The notes under the pieces were generated by a model. It saw only the letters and a program-made list of their open reading frames with translations. It was not told where the DNA came from and searched no databases. The position numbers were made by a program, and so were the translations under genes. Shown piece by piece: positions 9,833 to 18,049 of a stretch of DNA of 26,308 nucleotides (positions within the stretch are counted from its first letter, which is position 1; the number at the start of each line of letters is the position of its first letter). Source of the DNA: Moraxellaceae bacterium (lineage in GTDB: Bacteria; Pseudomonadota; Gammaproteobacteria; Pseudomonadales; Ketobacteraceae). The stretch covers positions 4,085 to 30,392 of the forward strand of contig NVVG01000028.1 of assembly GCA_002402125.1 (NCBI GenBank). Reading direction: 5' to 3'.

Positions 9833-9946
9833 TGAGCTTAGGCAACACTATGAACATGCGCCATCTACCGGATGATGTTTTTTTCGTTTGTTACGTATAT
9901 TTACTAAAAAGACCACAAATCAACCCATAGCAGAGCATTGCAACGG

Positions 9947-9975
9947 TCGACATTCTTATAAAAACTGGTTATAAT
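9947..9975 (+). promoter_or_regulatory. Strong sigma70-type promoter, probably for mltF
   Basis: TCGACA (9947-9952) and TATAAT (9970-9975) are separated by exactly 17 bp and match eleven of twelve consensus positions. Transcription would start near 9982, leaving a leader of about 155 nt before the mltF ATG. Confidence 0.75.
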
Positions 9976-10137
9976 GAGGGCGTTTTTTAATCGAAACAGG
10001 TATTAAGACACTTTCACCTAATTCAATTCTACTTGGGTATGGTGACAATCCGTATACCCGTTGACCGCTCTATAAACACGCACCAAGACACAAACAAGGA
10101 ATAGTTGAGCCCGAAACAGCATGGCTCTGAAATATAA

Positions 10138-11568
10138 ATGCATTGTTCACATCCACTAACTTCAATCATTCAGGGACTTAGCATACTGGTACTATTGTTA
10201 GTACTCACTGCTTGCAAACCTGAAAAAACCTTGCTGGAGACAATTCAGCATCAAGGTGAGTTAGTGGTGGCTACCCGTGTCGGCCCAACCACGTATTATC
10301 AAGCCTTCGACCAATTCACCGGGTTTGAATACGAACTTGCCAAACAATTTGCCGACTATCTCGGAGTCCGGCTAAAAATAATCACTTATAAAGATCTCGG
10401 TGAGCTATTACAAGCGTTAAAAAATAGTGATGTGCACTTCGCAGCTGCGGGCCTTACTATTACCAAGGAACGCGCCCAAGAATTCCGCTTTACCTCGCCC
10501 TACCAACAAGTTTCTCAACAAGTTATTTATCAAAAAAACTCCCTAAAACCCACCAATGTTCAAGACCTTAATGATGGTCCCTTAGTTGTCATGGCTAATA
10601 GCAACCATTCAGAACATTTACAACGCCTTAAAGACAATCACAACGAAATCAACTGGACAGAAAAATCCAATAGCACAATGTTGAGCATGCTCAACATTGT
10701 CAACGATGGCCAAGCTGCGTATACCATTGTTGATTCCAATATATTTGATCTCCATCGTTCCATATTCCCAGAGCTGAGGTCGGCATTTAACATAAAAGAT
10801 TGGGAACCATTGGCCTGGGCATTCCCCCCCACGCCTGATACCTCACTCTATGCTACCGCTGAGAACTTTTTCAATAAAATCAATCACGATGGTTCGCTGA
10901 AAGCGAAAAAAGAACGTTTTTATGGCCACCGAAATTTCGACTACGTCGGCGCCAGAACCTTTATCGCTCATATGGATAGCCGCCTACCGCGATACGAAGA
11001 AGACTTTAAATCAGCCGCCATGGAGTTAGATATTGATTGGAGACTTCTTGCCGCGGTGGGTTACCAAGAATCCCTTTGGAACCCCAATGCCATTTCTCCC
11101 ACGGGTGTGCGTGGACTAATGATGCTGACACTACAAACCGCTAAAGAAGTCGGCGTAACAAACCGCCGCGACCCGAAACAATCCATTGCCGGCGGCGCCT
11201 TTTACCTAAAAAAACTCTTAAAACGCCTCCCCAAGAACATTCAAGAACCACACCGCACTTGGTTTGCACTGGCTGCCTATAACACTGGATACGGTCATAT
11301 TCAGGATGCCCGCATACTCACAAAAAACAAGGGCGAAGACCCTGACAACTGGTTTGAGGTTAAGCCTAACCTTCTACTGCTTAAGAAGCGCAAGTATTAC
11401 CAAAATACCCGTCACGGCTACGCTCGCGGTGCAGGTCAATCCGTGCTTTATGTAAAGAATATCCGCCGCTATTACAACTCTCTGGTGTGGGCGACAGAGA
11501 AAACTGCTGATTATTATGTGCCGGTACCACAAACCACGCTAGCCATGCTAACACCTATCGCTCACTAA
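10138..11568 (+). CDS. mltF: Membrane-bound lytic murein transglycosylase F
   Basis: Outer-membrane lipoprotein that cleaves peptidoglycan glycan strands with formation of 1,6-anhydro-muramyl products. 476 residues. A lipoprotein signal with lipobox L-T-A-C puts the lipidated cysteine at residue 26. A solute-binding-protein family 3 domain follows (about 33-265, for example VATRVGPTTYYQAFDQFTGF), the regulatory part of MltF. A C-terminal SLT lysozyme-like domain (about 285-440) has the catalytic glutamate E311 in AVGYQESLWNPNAISPTGVR and the GLMMLT and AAYNTGYGH motifs. ATG 10138 directly follows an in-frame stop, so no earlier start in this frame is possible; it lacks an obvious ribosome site. 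Convergent with tadA, with 23 bp between the stops. Location beside purL and guaBA-tadA matches conserved gammaproteobacterial order. Confidence 0.95.
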   Translation: MHCSHPLTSIIQGLSILVLLLVLTACKPEKTLLETIQHQGELVVATRVGPTTYYQAFDQFTGFEYELAKQFADYLGVRLKIITYKDLGELLQALKNSDVHFAAAGLTITKERAQEFRFTSPYQQVSQQVIYQKNSLKPTNVQDLNDGPLVVMANSNHSEHLQRLKDNHNEINWTEKSNSTMLSMLNIVNDGQAAYTIVDSNIFDLHRSIFPELRSAFNIKDWEPLAWAFPPTPDTSLYATAENFFNKINHDGSLKAKKERFYGHRNFDYVGARTFIAHMDSRLPRYEEDFKSAAMELDIDWRLLAAVGYQESLWNPNAISPTGVRGLMMLTLQTAKEVGVTNRRDPKQSIAGGAFYLKKLLKRLPKNIQEPHRTWFALAAYNTGYGHIQDARILTKNKGEDPDNWFEVKPNLLLLKKRKYYQNTRHGYARGAGQSVLYVKNIRRYYNSLVWATEKTADYYVPVPQTTLAMLTPIAH

Positions 11569-11591
11569 GCCGCAACAAACGCTATTTATCC

Positions 11592-12068
11592 TTATTCGTT
11601 ACGTTTATGCTCCTGCCTTCTGCGTTTAAAAAACTGTGACAACAGGTCACTGGCCGCCTGCGCCTCAAGCCCACCTCTAGACAATACCGTATGATTTAAC
11701 TGAGGCATTGAGAAGAACTGCTGGGTACTCACTAAAGCGCCTGATTTAGGCTCTGTGGCGGCAAATATCACTTCGCAAATTCGTGCATGCACCAATGCCC
11801 CCGCACACATAGCGCAGGGCTCTAACGTCACGTACAGCGTCGCGCCAGGTAGCCGGTAATTTTTTTGTTTTTTACACGCCGCTCGCAATGCAACCAACTC
11901 TGCATGTGATGTTGGGTCGCAGGTTGAGATGGGCTGATTAAAACCCTCACCGATTAATTCACCATCATACACAATCACTGCACCAACCGGCACCTCACCA
12001 AGGTCCTCTGCCTGCTTAGCCAACACCAAGGCTTTGCGCATCCATGCATGATCTTCTTCGGTAAACAC
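11592..12068 (-). CDS. tadA: tRNA-specific adenosine-34 deaminase
   Basis: Deaminates A34 to inosine in the wobble position of tRNA-Arg(ACG), allowing decoding of CGU, CGC and CGA; normally essential. 158 residues, usual length. The zinc-dependent deaminase site is intact: H55-A-E57 in SHAELVALRAA, where the glutamate is the proton shuttle, and C85/C88 in LEPCAMCAGALVHARI. The basic tail (FFKRRRQEHKRNE) probably contacts tRNA. Start is GTG at 12068; upstream GGGAAG is 10 or more nt away, so initiation may be weak. It lies 61 bp after guaA on the same strand, with a small CTAGC/GCTAG hairpin in between, and is probably transcribed from the guaBA promoter. Confidence 0.95.
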   Translation of the reverse strand: MFTEEDHAWMRKALVLAKQAEDLGEVPVGAVIVYDGELIGEGFNQPISTCDPTSHAELVALRAACKKQKNYRLPGATLYVTLEPCAMCAGALVHARICEVIFAATEPKSGALVSTQQFFSMPQLNHTVLSRGGLEAQAASDLLSQFFKRRRQEHKRNE

Positions 12069-12086
12069 CTTAGTTAAACTTCCCTA

Positions 12087-12102
12087 CTAGCTTTCCCGCT
12101 AG
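12087..12102. repeat. Small inverted repeat between guaA and tadA
   Basis: CTAGC (12087-12091) and GCTAG (12098-12102) with a 6-nt loop, 18 bp upstream of the tadA GTG. No T-run follows on the minus strand, so it is not an obvious terminator; it may modulate tadA translation. Confidence 0.4.
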
Positions 12103-12129
12103 TTTTACCACTATTTTTACCACGTGGGT

Positions 12130-13698
12130 TTATTCCCACTCTATAGTTGCCGGGGGCTTTGACGATATATCGTAAGCGACTCGAGATATTCCTGAAATTT
12201 CGTTAATAATTCGGCCCGATACTTTTTCCAACAAATCATAAGGTAAGTGAGCCCAGCGCGCGGTCATAAAATCGATGGTTTCCACTGCGCGCAGGGACAC
12301 AACATATTCATAACGACGTCCATCACCCACAACACCAACGGATTTCACTGGTAAGAACACCACGAATGCCTGGCTTGTTTTGTGGTAGTAGCCCGATTTA
12401 TGCAGCTCCTCGATAAAGATATGATCTGCTTCACGTAAGATATCGGCGTATTCTTTTTTCACTTCCCCTAAAATTCTCACTCCCAACCCTGGGCCAGGAA
12501 ACGGATGGCGATACACCATGTCGTAAGGCAAACCCAGTTCTAAGCCAATTTTGCGCACTTCGTCTTTAAACAGTTCGCGCAGAGGTTCGACTAACTCCAT
12601 CGCCATATCATCAGGCAAACCGCCGACGTTATGATGCGACTTGATCACATGGGCTTTACCGGACTTAGCACCCGCAGACTCAATCACATCAGGATATATG
12701 GTGCCCTGTGCAAGCCACTTGATACCATTGAGTTTGTTACTCTCGTCCTCAAAGATTTCAATAAAGGCATTACCAATGATCTTGCGCTTTTTCTCTGGAT
12801 CGGAAACACCTGCCAACCTGGATAAAAACAACTCTTCGGCATTCACCCGAATAACTTTTATCCCCATGTGCTGAGCGAACATCTCCATCACTTGGTTGCC
12901 TTCGTTTAATCGCAGCAAACCATTATCGACAAAAACACAGGTAAGTTTGTCACCAATCGCCTTATGCAACATGGCAGCAACCACCGACGAATCGACTCCA
13001 CCAGAAAGCCCTAACAACACCTCGTCGTCTCCGACTTTATCTTTAATGGCGGCAATTGCATCTTCAACAATATTGCCCGGCGTCCACAATCCCTCACACC
13101 CCGCGATATCCAGCACAAAGCGCTTCAGTAACTCAGCACCTTGCTTGGTATGGGTAACCTCTGGGTGAAATTGCACACCATAAAATCGACGCTGCTCATC
13201 AGCCATCGCAGCCATGGGCGCACTGTCGGTACCCGCAATAACGGTAAAACCATCAGGCATCGCGGTGACTTTGTCACCATGGCTCATCCACACATCAAGA
13301 ATATGATCGCCATCACGATCATCCAAGCCGTCTAATAACGGTGAGGCTTGTTTTAAATTGACTTCAGCATAACCAAATTCACGTTTATCGGACGTCTCTA
13401 CCTTGCCACCAAGCTGAGCGGCCATGGTTTGCATACCATAACAAATCCCCAATACCGGCACGCCTAAATCAAACACCACCTGGCTCGCCCTTGGAGTCTC
13501 GTCTTCAGTAACCGTCTCTGGCCCACCTGACAAGATGATCGCATGAGCTCCAAAGGCTCGAATATCCTCTTCAGCCATATCATAGGGATACAGCTCACAG
13601 TACACCCCTACTTCCCGCACTCGACGCGCAATCAGCTGGGTATATTGAGAACCAAAATCGAGTATTAGGATTTTTTGAGTATGGATATTGGCGGTCAT
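12130..13698 (-). CDS. guaA: GMP synthase (glutamine-hydrolysing)
   Basis: Converts XMP, glutamine and ATP to GMP in the cytoplasm. 522 residues, normal length. The N-terminal class I glutaminase has nucleophile C86 in [10 protein letters not shown] and the His-Glu pair in [11 protein letters not shown]. The ATP-pyrophosphatase domain carries the P-loop [14 protein letters not shown], and the C-terminal dimerisation region ends in the typical PPATIEWE. Start [20 protein letters not shown] is standard. It follows guaB by 143 bp containing alternative hairpins and is probably in one operon with it. The ribosome site is weak (GAAAG). Confident. Confidence 0.98.
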   Translation of the reverse strand: MTANIHTQKILILDFGSQYTQLIARRVREVGVYCELYPYDMAEEDIRAFGAHAIILSGGPETVTEDETPRASQVVFDLGVPVLGICYGMQTMAAQLGGKVETSDKREFGYAEVNLKQASPLLDGLDDRDGDHILDVWMSHGDKVTAMPDGFTVIAGTDSAPMAAMADEQRRFYGVQFHPEVTHTKQGAELLKRFVLDIAGCEGLWTPGNIVEDAIAAIKDKVGDDEVLLGLSGGVDSSVVAAMLHKAIGDKLTCVFVDNGLLRLNEGNQVMEMFAQHMGIKVIRVNAEELFLSRLAGVSDPEKKRKIIGNAFIEIFEDESNKLNGIKWLAQGTIYPDVIESAGAKSGKAHVIKSHHNVGGLPDDMAMELVEPLRELFKDEVRKIGLELGLPYDMVYRHPFPGPGLGVRILGEVKKEYADILREADHIFIEELHKSGYYHKTSQAFVVFLPVKSVGVVGDGRRYEYVVSLRAVETIDFMTARWAHLPYDLLEKVSGRIINEISGISRVAYDISSKPPATIEWE

Positions 13699-13789
13699 AG
13701 TTTTATCTTTCGTTGGTAGAGAACAATTAAGAACGGTGGTGGCTAGCCTTACTATAGCTAGGCATTTTCAATAAGAGTTACAAGCAACA

Positions 13790-13838
13790 AAGGGGTTACA
13801 CGCTTTAAATGCAACCCCTTCGTTTTTTAACGGGTTGC
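13790..13838. promoter_or_regulatory. Two mutually exclusive hairpins between guaB and guaA
   Basis: The plus-strand segment GCAACCCCTT (13811-13820) can pair with AAGGGGTT (13790-13797, 8 bp) or with GGGTTGC (13832-13838, 7 bp), but not both. The first pairing is followed on the plus strand by CGTTTTTTAA, the form of an intrinsic terminator facing into guaB in antisense. In the guaBA direction neither hairpin has a T-run, so readthrough to guaA is expected. Confidence 0.6.
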
Positions 13839-13841
13839 GGG

Positions 13842-15311
13842 TCAACTTACACGGTAGTTAGGCGCTTCTTTCGTGATACTAACATCGTGAACATGACTTT
13901 CTTTCATTCCTGCTGTCGTCACCTTGACAAATTGTGGCACCCTGCGCATGGTTGCAATGTCAGCACAGCCGGTATAACCCATGCTGGCGCGAACACCGCC
14001 GACTAATTGGTGGATAATGGCGGATATAGGGCCTTTATAAGGTACGCGACCTTCGATACCTTCTGGCACTAACTTCTCCACACCTTCCGATGCATCTTGG
14101 AAATAACGATCACTGGAACCTTCGGACTGCCCCATTGCACCCAGAGATCCCATGCCACGATAGGCCTTATAATAACGACCTTGATAGAGTTCCACTTCAC
14201 CTGGAGCTTCTTCAGTACCGGCAAGCAGGCTACCAATCATGATAACACTCGCGCCTGCGGCGATAGCTTTCGATATATCACCAGAGAAGCGAATACCCCC
14301 ATCGGCTATCACCGGAATATCACGCCCCTGCAACGCTTCCGCTACATTATCGATAGCAGAGATTTGAGGTACACCAATACCCGCAACAATACGTGTTGTA
14401 CAGATTGAACCAGGACCAATGCCTACTTTCACCGCGTCAGCGCCGGCATCAGCCAATGCTATTGCCGCATCACCAGTAGCGATGTTACCGCCAATAACTT
14501 GCAGGTCTGGATAGGTTTCTTTCACCCAACGCACCTTATCGATAACACCTTTAGAGTGTCCGTGTGCAGTATCAACCACAATCACATCAACCCCTGCCGC
14601 CACGAGCGCAGCAACCCGCTCTTCGGTTCCGGCGCCAGTACCCACTGCAGCACCAACACGCAAACGACCTTGATCATCTTTACAGGCAGAAGGATAACGC
14701 TCGGCTTTGCGGATATCGGTATTGGTCATCATGCCGGTAAGATGAAAGCCGTCATCGACCAATAACACCTTTTCAATACGGTATTTATGCAGTAATACTT
14801 TTACTTCTTCCAGGGTAGAACCTTCTTTGGCGGTAACCAGGCGATCTTTGGGGGTCATTATACTGGATACCATGGCATCAAAACGATCTTCAAAACGAAG
14901 GTCACGCCCGGTAACAATGCCCACTAACAAATCATTCTCAACCACAGGTACCCCTGAAATTTTATGGGCCTGGGTCAACTCTATCAATTCTCTAATAGTT
15001 GCGGTCGGCGTGATCGTCACCGGATCTCTGACTACACCACTTTCAAATTTCTTTACCTTGCGCACTTCTGCGGCTTGCTCTTGGGAGGTCATATTTTTGT
15101 GCAATATGCCTAACCCACCTTCTTGGGCCATACTAATCGCCAAGCGGGCTTCGGTTACTGTATCCATCGCCGCAGATATCAGCGGAATATTCACCGTAAT
15201 ACCACGGGTTAGTTGCGTTTTAAGACTAACGTCTCTAGGCAACACCTCAGAGTACCCGGGTAGAAGAAGAACATCATCAAATGTAAATGCTTCTTGTGCA
15301 ATTCTCAGCAT
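13842..15311 (-). CDS. guaB: Inosine-5'-monophosphate dehydrogenase
   Basis: Oxidises IMP to XMP with NAD+, the rate-limiting entry to guanine nucleotides. 489 residues, the normal bacterial length. A TIM-barrel catalytic domain is interrupted by a CBS pair (about residues 95-205: [20 protein letters not shown] and a second CBS unit from about 150). The catalytic cysteine is C304 in [17 protein letters not shown]. The IMP-binding [20 protein letters not shown] and flap MGYTGCADI motifs are all present. ATG 15311 has AAGG 8 nt upstream, and that ribosome site lies within one arm of an 8-bp inverted repeat. Divergent from the first hybrid kinase; first gene of guaB-guaA-tadA. Confidence 0.98.
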   Translation of the reverse strand: MLRIAQEAFTFDDVLLLPGYSEVLPRDVSLKTQLTRGITVNIPLISAAMDTVTEARLAISMAQEGGLGILHKNMTSQEQAAEVRKVKKFESGVVRDPVTITPTATIRELIELTQAHKISGVPVVENDLLVGIVTGRDLRFEDRFDAMVSSIMTPKDRLVTAKEGSTLEEVKVLLHKYRIEKVLLVDDGFHLTGMMTNTDIRKAERYPSACKDDQGRLRVGAAVGTGAGTEERVAALVAAGVDVIVVDTAHGHSKGVIDKVRWVKETYPDLQVIGGNIATGDAAIALADAGADAVKVGIGPGSICTTRIVAGIGVPQISAIDNVAEALQGRDIPVIADGGIRFSGDISKAIAAGASVIMIGSLLAGTEEAPGEVELYQGRYYKAYRGMGSLGAMGQSEGSSDRYFQDASEGVEKLVPEGIEGRVPYKGPISAIIHQLVGGVRASMGYTGCADIATMRRVPQFVKVTTAGMKESHVHDVSITKEAPNYRVS

Positions 15312-15313
15312 GG

Positions 15314-15357
15314 AATCCGCCTTAAAAGATAGTGTGAGAGTCGATAAACGGCGGATT
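15314..15357. repeat. 8-bp inverted repeat in the guaB promoter/leader
   Basis: AATCCGCC (15314-15321) and GGCGGATT (15350-15357) are exact reverse complements, 28 bp apart. One arm overlaps the guaB ribosome site, the other overlaps the end of its -10 box. It could be an operator, or an RBS-masking hairpin if transcription begins further upstream. Confidence 0.55.
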
Positions 15358-15383
15358 ATACCAAAGGATGAATTCAGCGCAAA
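15355..15383 (-). promoter_or_regulatory. Candidate guaB promoter
   Basis: Perfect TATAAT on the minus strand (15360-15355). A -35 at 17 bp would be TTTGCG (15383-15378), weak. Transcription would start near 15348, about 37 nt before the ATG. Confidence 0.55.
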
Positions 15384-15431
15384 GCAATACTATTAGGTAA
15401 CGTAAGTTAACACTAAACTCGTCGCTCAAAA

Positions 15432-15460
15432 TGGCTAACTCACTGTTTATAACATAAAAT
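15432..15460 (+). promoter_or_regulatory. Candidate promoter of the first hybrid kinase
   Basis: TGGCTA (15432-15437), a 17-bp spacer and TAAAAT (15455-15460). Alone it would be weak evidence, but the same hexamers with the same spacing occur before the second kinase (17988-18016), within a block CGCTCAAAAT-GC-AAC conserved between both upstream regions. Confidence 0.5.
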
Positions 15461-15504
15461 ATTCAACTTAAAGGACATTTATAGGCACATTTAAAGGCAC
15501 ATCC

Positions 15505-17916
15505 TTGCAAATACGCAGTACATTCCATTTACTTAGGCGCTTTTTCTGGCCAGATACACGCAAGCAAGGGCGTAAAATCGCTATCGGACTAATCGCAAGC
15601 TATTTACTGTGTTTCTACATAGGGCCCACCTATGCGTACACGGGCGTTCTATCGCTGCCGTCACAAGGTAACTTAATTGGTGACGGTGAGCTTTATCTCA
15701 ACACAGCAAACATTTCACCTGATTGGGCACGGCCTAAGCCCTTTTTGGACCAGCTGGTAATAGCAGACGGCGTCAGTCTAAAGGGTGGTGACTATTGGTT
15801 TAGACTATCCGTTACCAACACAACCTCCATCGAACAATGGACCATCAAGGTTGACGGTTCCTTTATTGAACACATACAAGCCCACCTATTTGACCCGGCG
15901 CTTGCCGTTAATGGCCTTGGATATCCCATTAGCTCACCCAAAGGTGGGCAATTTGACCCACCGGGCTATTTGCACCATTACGGCATGGATATCCATTTAC
16001 AGCCCAATAAACAATATGATTTATGGGTTAATCTACACAGTCGTTATTATACCGCCCCGCCGCATATCGAAATCATGCCCACGACTGAGTTTGAACATGA
16101 CGTTAATGGCAATAACTTTCTGATTATTGGCTGCCTCGGCTCAATCATTATCTTGGCCATATACAACCTACTTATTTACCTTTGGACCCAAGCAAAAGAG
16201 TATCTATATTATTCGATATACCTAATATCTGTTTTTGTCGCTTGGGCTGCTGTATTTGGTGTGTTCCCACAATTTTTTAACAATTCCAGCATTGCACTTA
16301 TCATGCTGCCCTTTTATACCTCGGTTATCTTCAACATCTTTTTTTATAAACATTTCCTTGAGCTGCCCCAAACACACCCTGTGATGGCAAAAATTAGTAA
16401 TGCCATCATCCTCTTGTGTTTGGTGGCTTTTTGCACCTATAGTTTTGCCCCTGCATGGGTAAATTATGCCTGTATTGTTGTCATCAATTCCCTCTGGTTG
16501 TGTACCGGTTTAACCTGTGGAATTTACCGACTCTACGAAGGTTACAAACCGGCCCGTTTCTTTGTTCTTGGTTTTTCCATTGTCTTTATCGGGGGGGCAC
16601 TTGTCATCCTGCCTTATTTTGGTTTCCCGCGAATTATCAAGGATGGCTATCTAGCGACCTTAGTATGCCAAACCCTCGACGTCTTATTCCTTGCTTTAGC
16701 ACTCGCAGACCGCATCAACAACCTTCAACAAGAGAAACAAACCGCGCTAACGCTGGCACATGAAACTGGACTAGAGGCCAATAGAACACTCACCGAAGCC
16801 AACAACAAATTACAAGAAGCACTGGTGATGGCGGCCAAGAACCAACGTCAAAAAGATGAATTTCTAGTTGCCGTCAGCCATGAGTTTCGCACCCCTCTAA
16901 ATGCAATCACGGTATCGCTTTCGCAATTAAACCAAACCCACGACCCAAGAGAGCAAAAAGCATTACGAGACTACATTCAATTTGGCACCGAACGCCTAGC
17001 ATCACAAGTTGAAAACATTATCGTTCTGGCCGAACTCGATGAAAAAGAAATATGCCCTCAATACAGTGTTTTCAATTTAGAAGAGCTATTACTTGAACTC
17101 GAAGAAATGGCGCACGGTTACTTGATTGAAAAAGACCTAACATTCAGCATCAACACCAGCGAATCGGTAACCGGGTACTACCTGGGAGACAAACATTTAA
17201 TCGTCAGACTACTAGCACCAATCATAGACAACGCCTGCAAATATACCAAGAGCGGTAGCATCAGCTTACAAACCTCCGAAAACTGGGGCAATCTTACTTT
17301 TGAAATTATTGACACTGGCCCAGGAATCCCAGCAGATAAAAAGGATATTATTTTTGAAAGTTTTGTTCAAATTAGCAGTGGATTCCAGCGCAGTCATGAA
17401 GGGCTAGGGCTAGGTTTAACCATCAGCAAACGCATTACTGAACTGTTAGATGGCCGCATTGAATTTGACGCGGTCATTCCGCACGGTTGCCACTGCATAG
17501 TGTCAATTCCAGCTAGAAAACAGGATCCCCCGCACAACATCAACAAGCGCCTCATACACTCGGCTCACGCCCTTATTGTTGAAGATAACAAAGTTAACGC
17601 CAAAGTCCTGCAATCCTTGTTAGCCAAACTTGGGGTCAGCTCTGACATTGCCGAAGACGGCGTTGTCGCCTTAAACGTCACCGGTAATAATAACTACGAT
17701 CTAATTTTTATGGATTTGCAAATGCCCACCATGGATGGTTTTTCTGCCACCGAATCCATCCGTTTAAAAGGCATCAAAACCCCTATTATCGCTATCACTG
17801 CTAACACCGATTACCGATCAAGGAAACGCTGCGCAGAAATCGGCATGGATGATTTTCTTGCCAAACCCATAAAAAAATCAACCTTGCAGCAAGCCATCAA
17901 TAAATGGTTGAGTTAG
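15505..17916 (+). CDS. Hybrid sensor histidine kinase, 7TMR-DISM (LadS-like architecture), copy 1
   Basis: 803-residue inner-membrane sensor kinase. Order: signal/anchor helix (about 25-45), periplasmic 7TMR-DISMED2 domain (about 48-195, a carbohydrate-binding-like fold), seven-TM DISM region (about 204-402), coiled coil (403-450), HisKA with phospho-acceptor H459 in SHEFRTPLNAI, HATPase with N-box IIDNACKY, DTGPGIP and GLGLGLTISKRI, then a receiver (about 685-800) with D737 in FMDLQMPTMDGF and lysine in LAKPIKK. This is the layout of Pseudomonas LadS. There is no DNA-binding or Hpt domain, so output must pass to an unlinked Hpt or regulator. No ATG is available between the upstream in-frame stop (15469) and the conserved domains. 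TTG 15505 is chosen with AAAGG 7 nt upstream. Divergent from guaB. Ligand unknown. Confidence 0.93.
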   Translation: MQIRSTFHLLRRFFWPDTRKQGRKIAIGLIASYLLCFYIGPTYAYTGVLSLPSQGNLIGDGELYLNTANISPDWARPKPFLDQLVIADGVSLKGGDYWFRLSVTNTTSIEQWTIKVDGSFIEHIQAHLFDPALAVNGLGYPISSPKGGQFDPPGYLHHYGMDIHLQPNKQYDLWVNLHSRYYTAPPHIEIMPTTEFEHDVNGNNFLIIGCLGSIIILAIYNLLIYLWTQAKEYLYYSIYLISVFVAWAAVFGVFPQFFNNSSIALIMLPFYTSVIFNIFFYKHFLELPQTHPVMAKISNAIILLCLVAFCTYSFAPAWVNYACIVVINSLWLCTGLTCGIYRLYEGYKPARFFVLGFSIVFIGGALVILPYFGFPRIIKDGYLATLVCQTLDVLFLALALADRINNLQQEKQTALTLAHETGLEANRTLTEANNKLQEALVMAAKNQRQKDEFLVAVSHEFRTPLNAITVSLSQLNQTHDPREQKALRDYIQFGTERLASQVENIIVLAELDEKEICPQYSVFNLEELLLELEEMAHGYLIEKDLTFSINTSESVTGYYLGDKHLIVRLLAPIIDNACKYTKSGSISLQTSENWGNLTFEIIDTGPGIPADKKDIIFESFVQISSGFQRSHEGLGLGLTISKRITELLDGRIEFDAVIPHGCHCIVSIPARKQDPPHNINKRLIHSAHALIVEDNKVNAKVLQSLLAKLGVSSDIAEDGVVALNVTGNNNYDLIFMDLQMPTMDGFSATESIRLKGIKTPIIAITANTDYRSRKRCAEIGMDDFLAKPIKKSTLQQAINKWLS

Positions 17917-17987
17917 CACCGCTTCAACAGCTCCACCAAGAGCAAACGTAAGGCAGGCTGACGTAACGCGTTATTTTGCGCTCAAAA

Positions 17988-18016
17988 TAGCCAACACTTT
18001 GTTTTTGTCTTAAAAT
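17988..18016 (+). promoter_or_regulatory. Candidate promoter of the second hybrid kinase
   Basis: TAGCCA (17988-17993), 17-bp spacer, TAAAAT (18011-18016): same arrangement as before copy 1. A perfect palindrome TAACGCGTTA (17964-17973) lies 14 bp upstream of the -35; upstream of copy 1 a TAAC-4-GTTA inverted repeat occurs at 15398-15409. Confidence 0.5.
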
Positions 18017-18049
18017 AGTCAGTCTTCAGGACAAACATGGACTTCTTCC

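Larger units (their letters stand above)
9709..10137. other. 429-bp divergent regulatory region between the MCP gene and mltF
   Basis: Non-coding. It holds, from left to right, the MCP leader repeats, the candidate MCP promoter, the strong mltF promoter at 9947-9975 and a roughly 155-nt mltF leader. The leader contains an inverted repeat GGGTAT (10035-10040)/ATACCC (10054-10059). No RNA gene was recognised. Confidence 0.6.

Noticed and set aside
10121..10159. A 12-codon reading frame starting at ATG 10121 overlapping the mltF start
   Set aside because: No ribosome site and no sign of a regulatory codon run; probably chance.
15785..16123. 112-codon plus-strand frame inside the first kinase, and similar long frames opposite purL, guaB and the LysR gene
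   Set aside because: All lie within confidently assigned genes in other frames and look like no protein family.
17917..18049. Reading the two kinases as one gene split by a frameshift
   Set aside because: Each has its own complete set of domains, stop codon and candidate promoter; this is a duplication.
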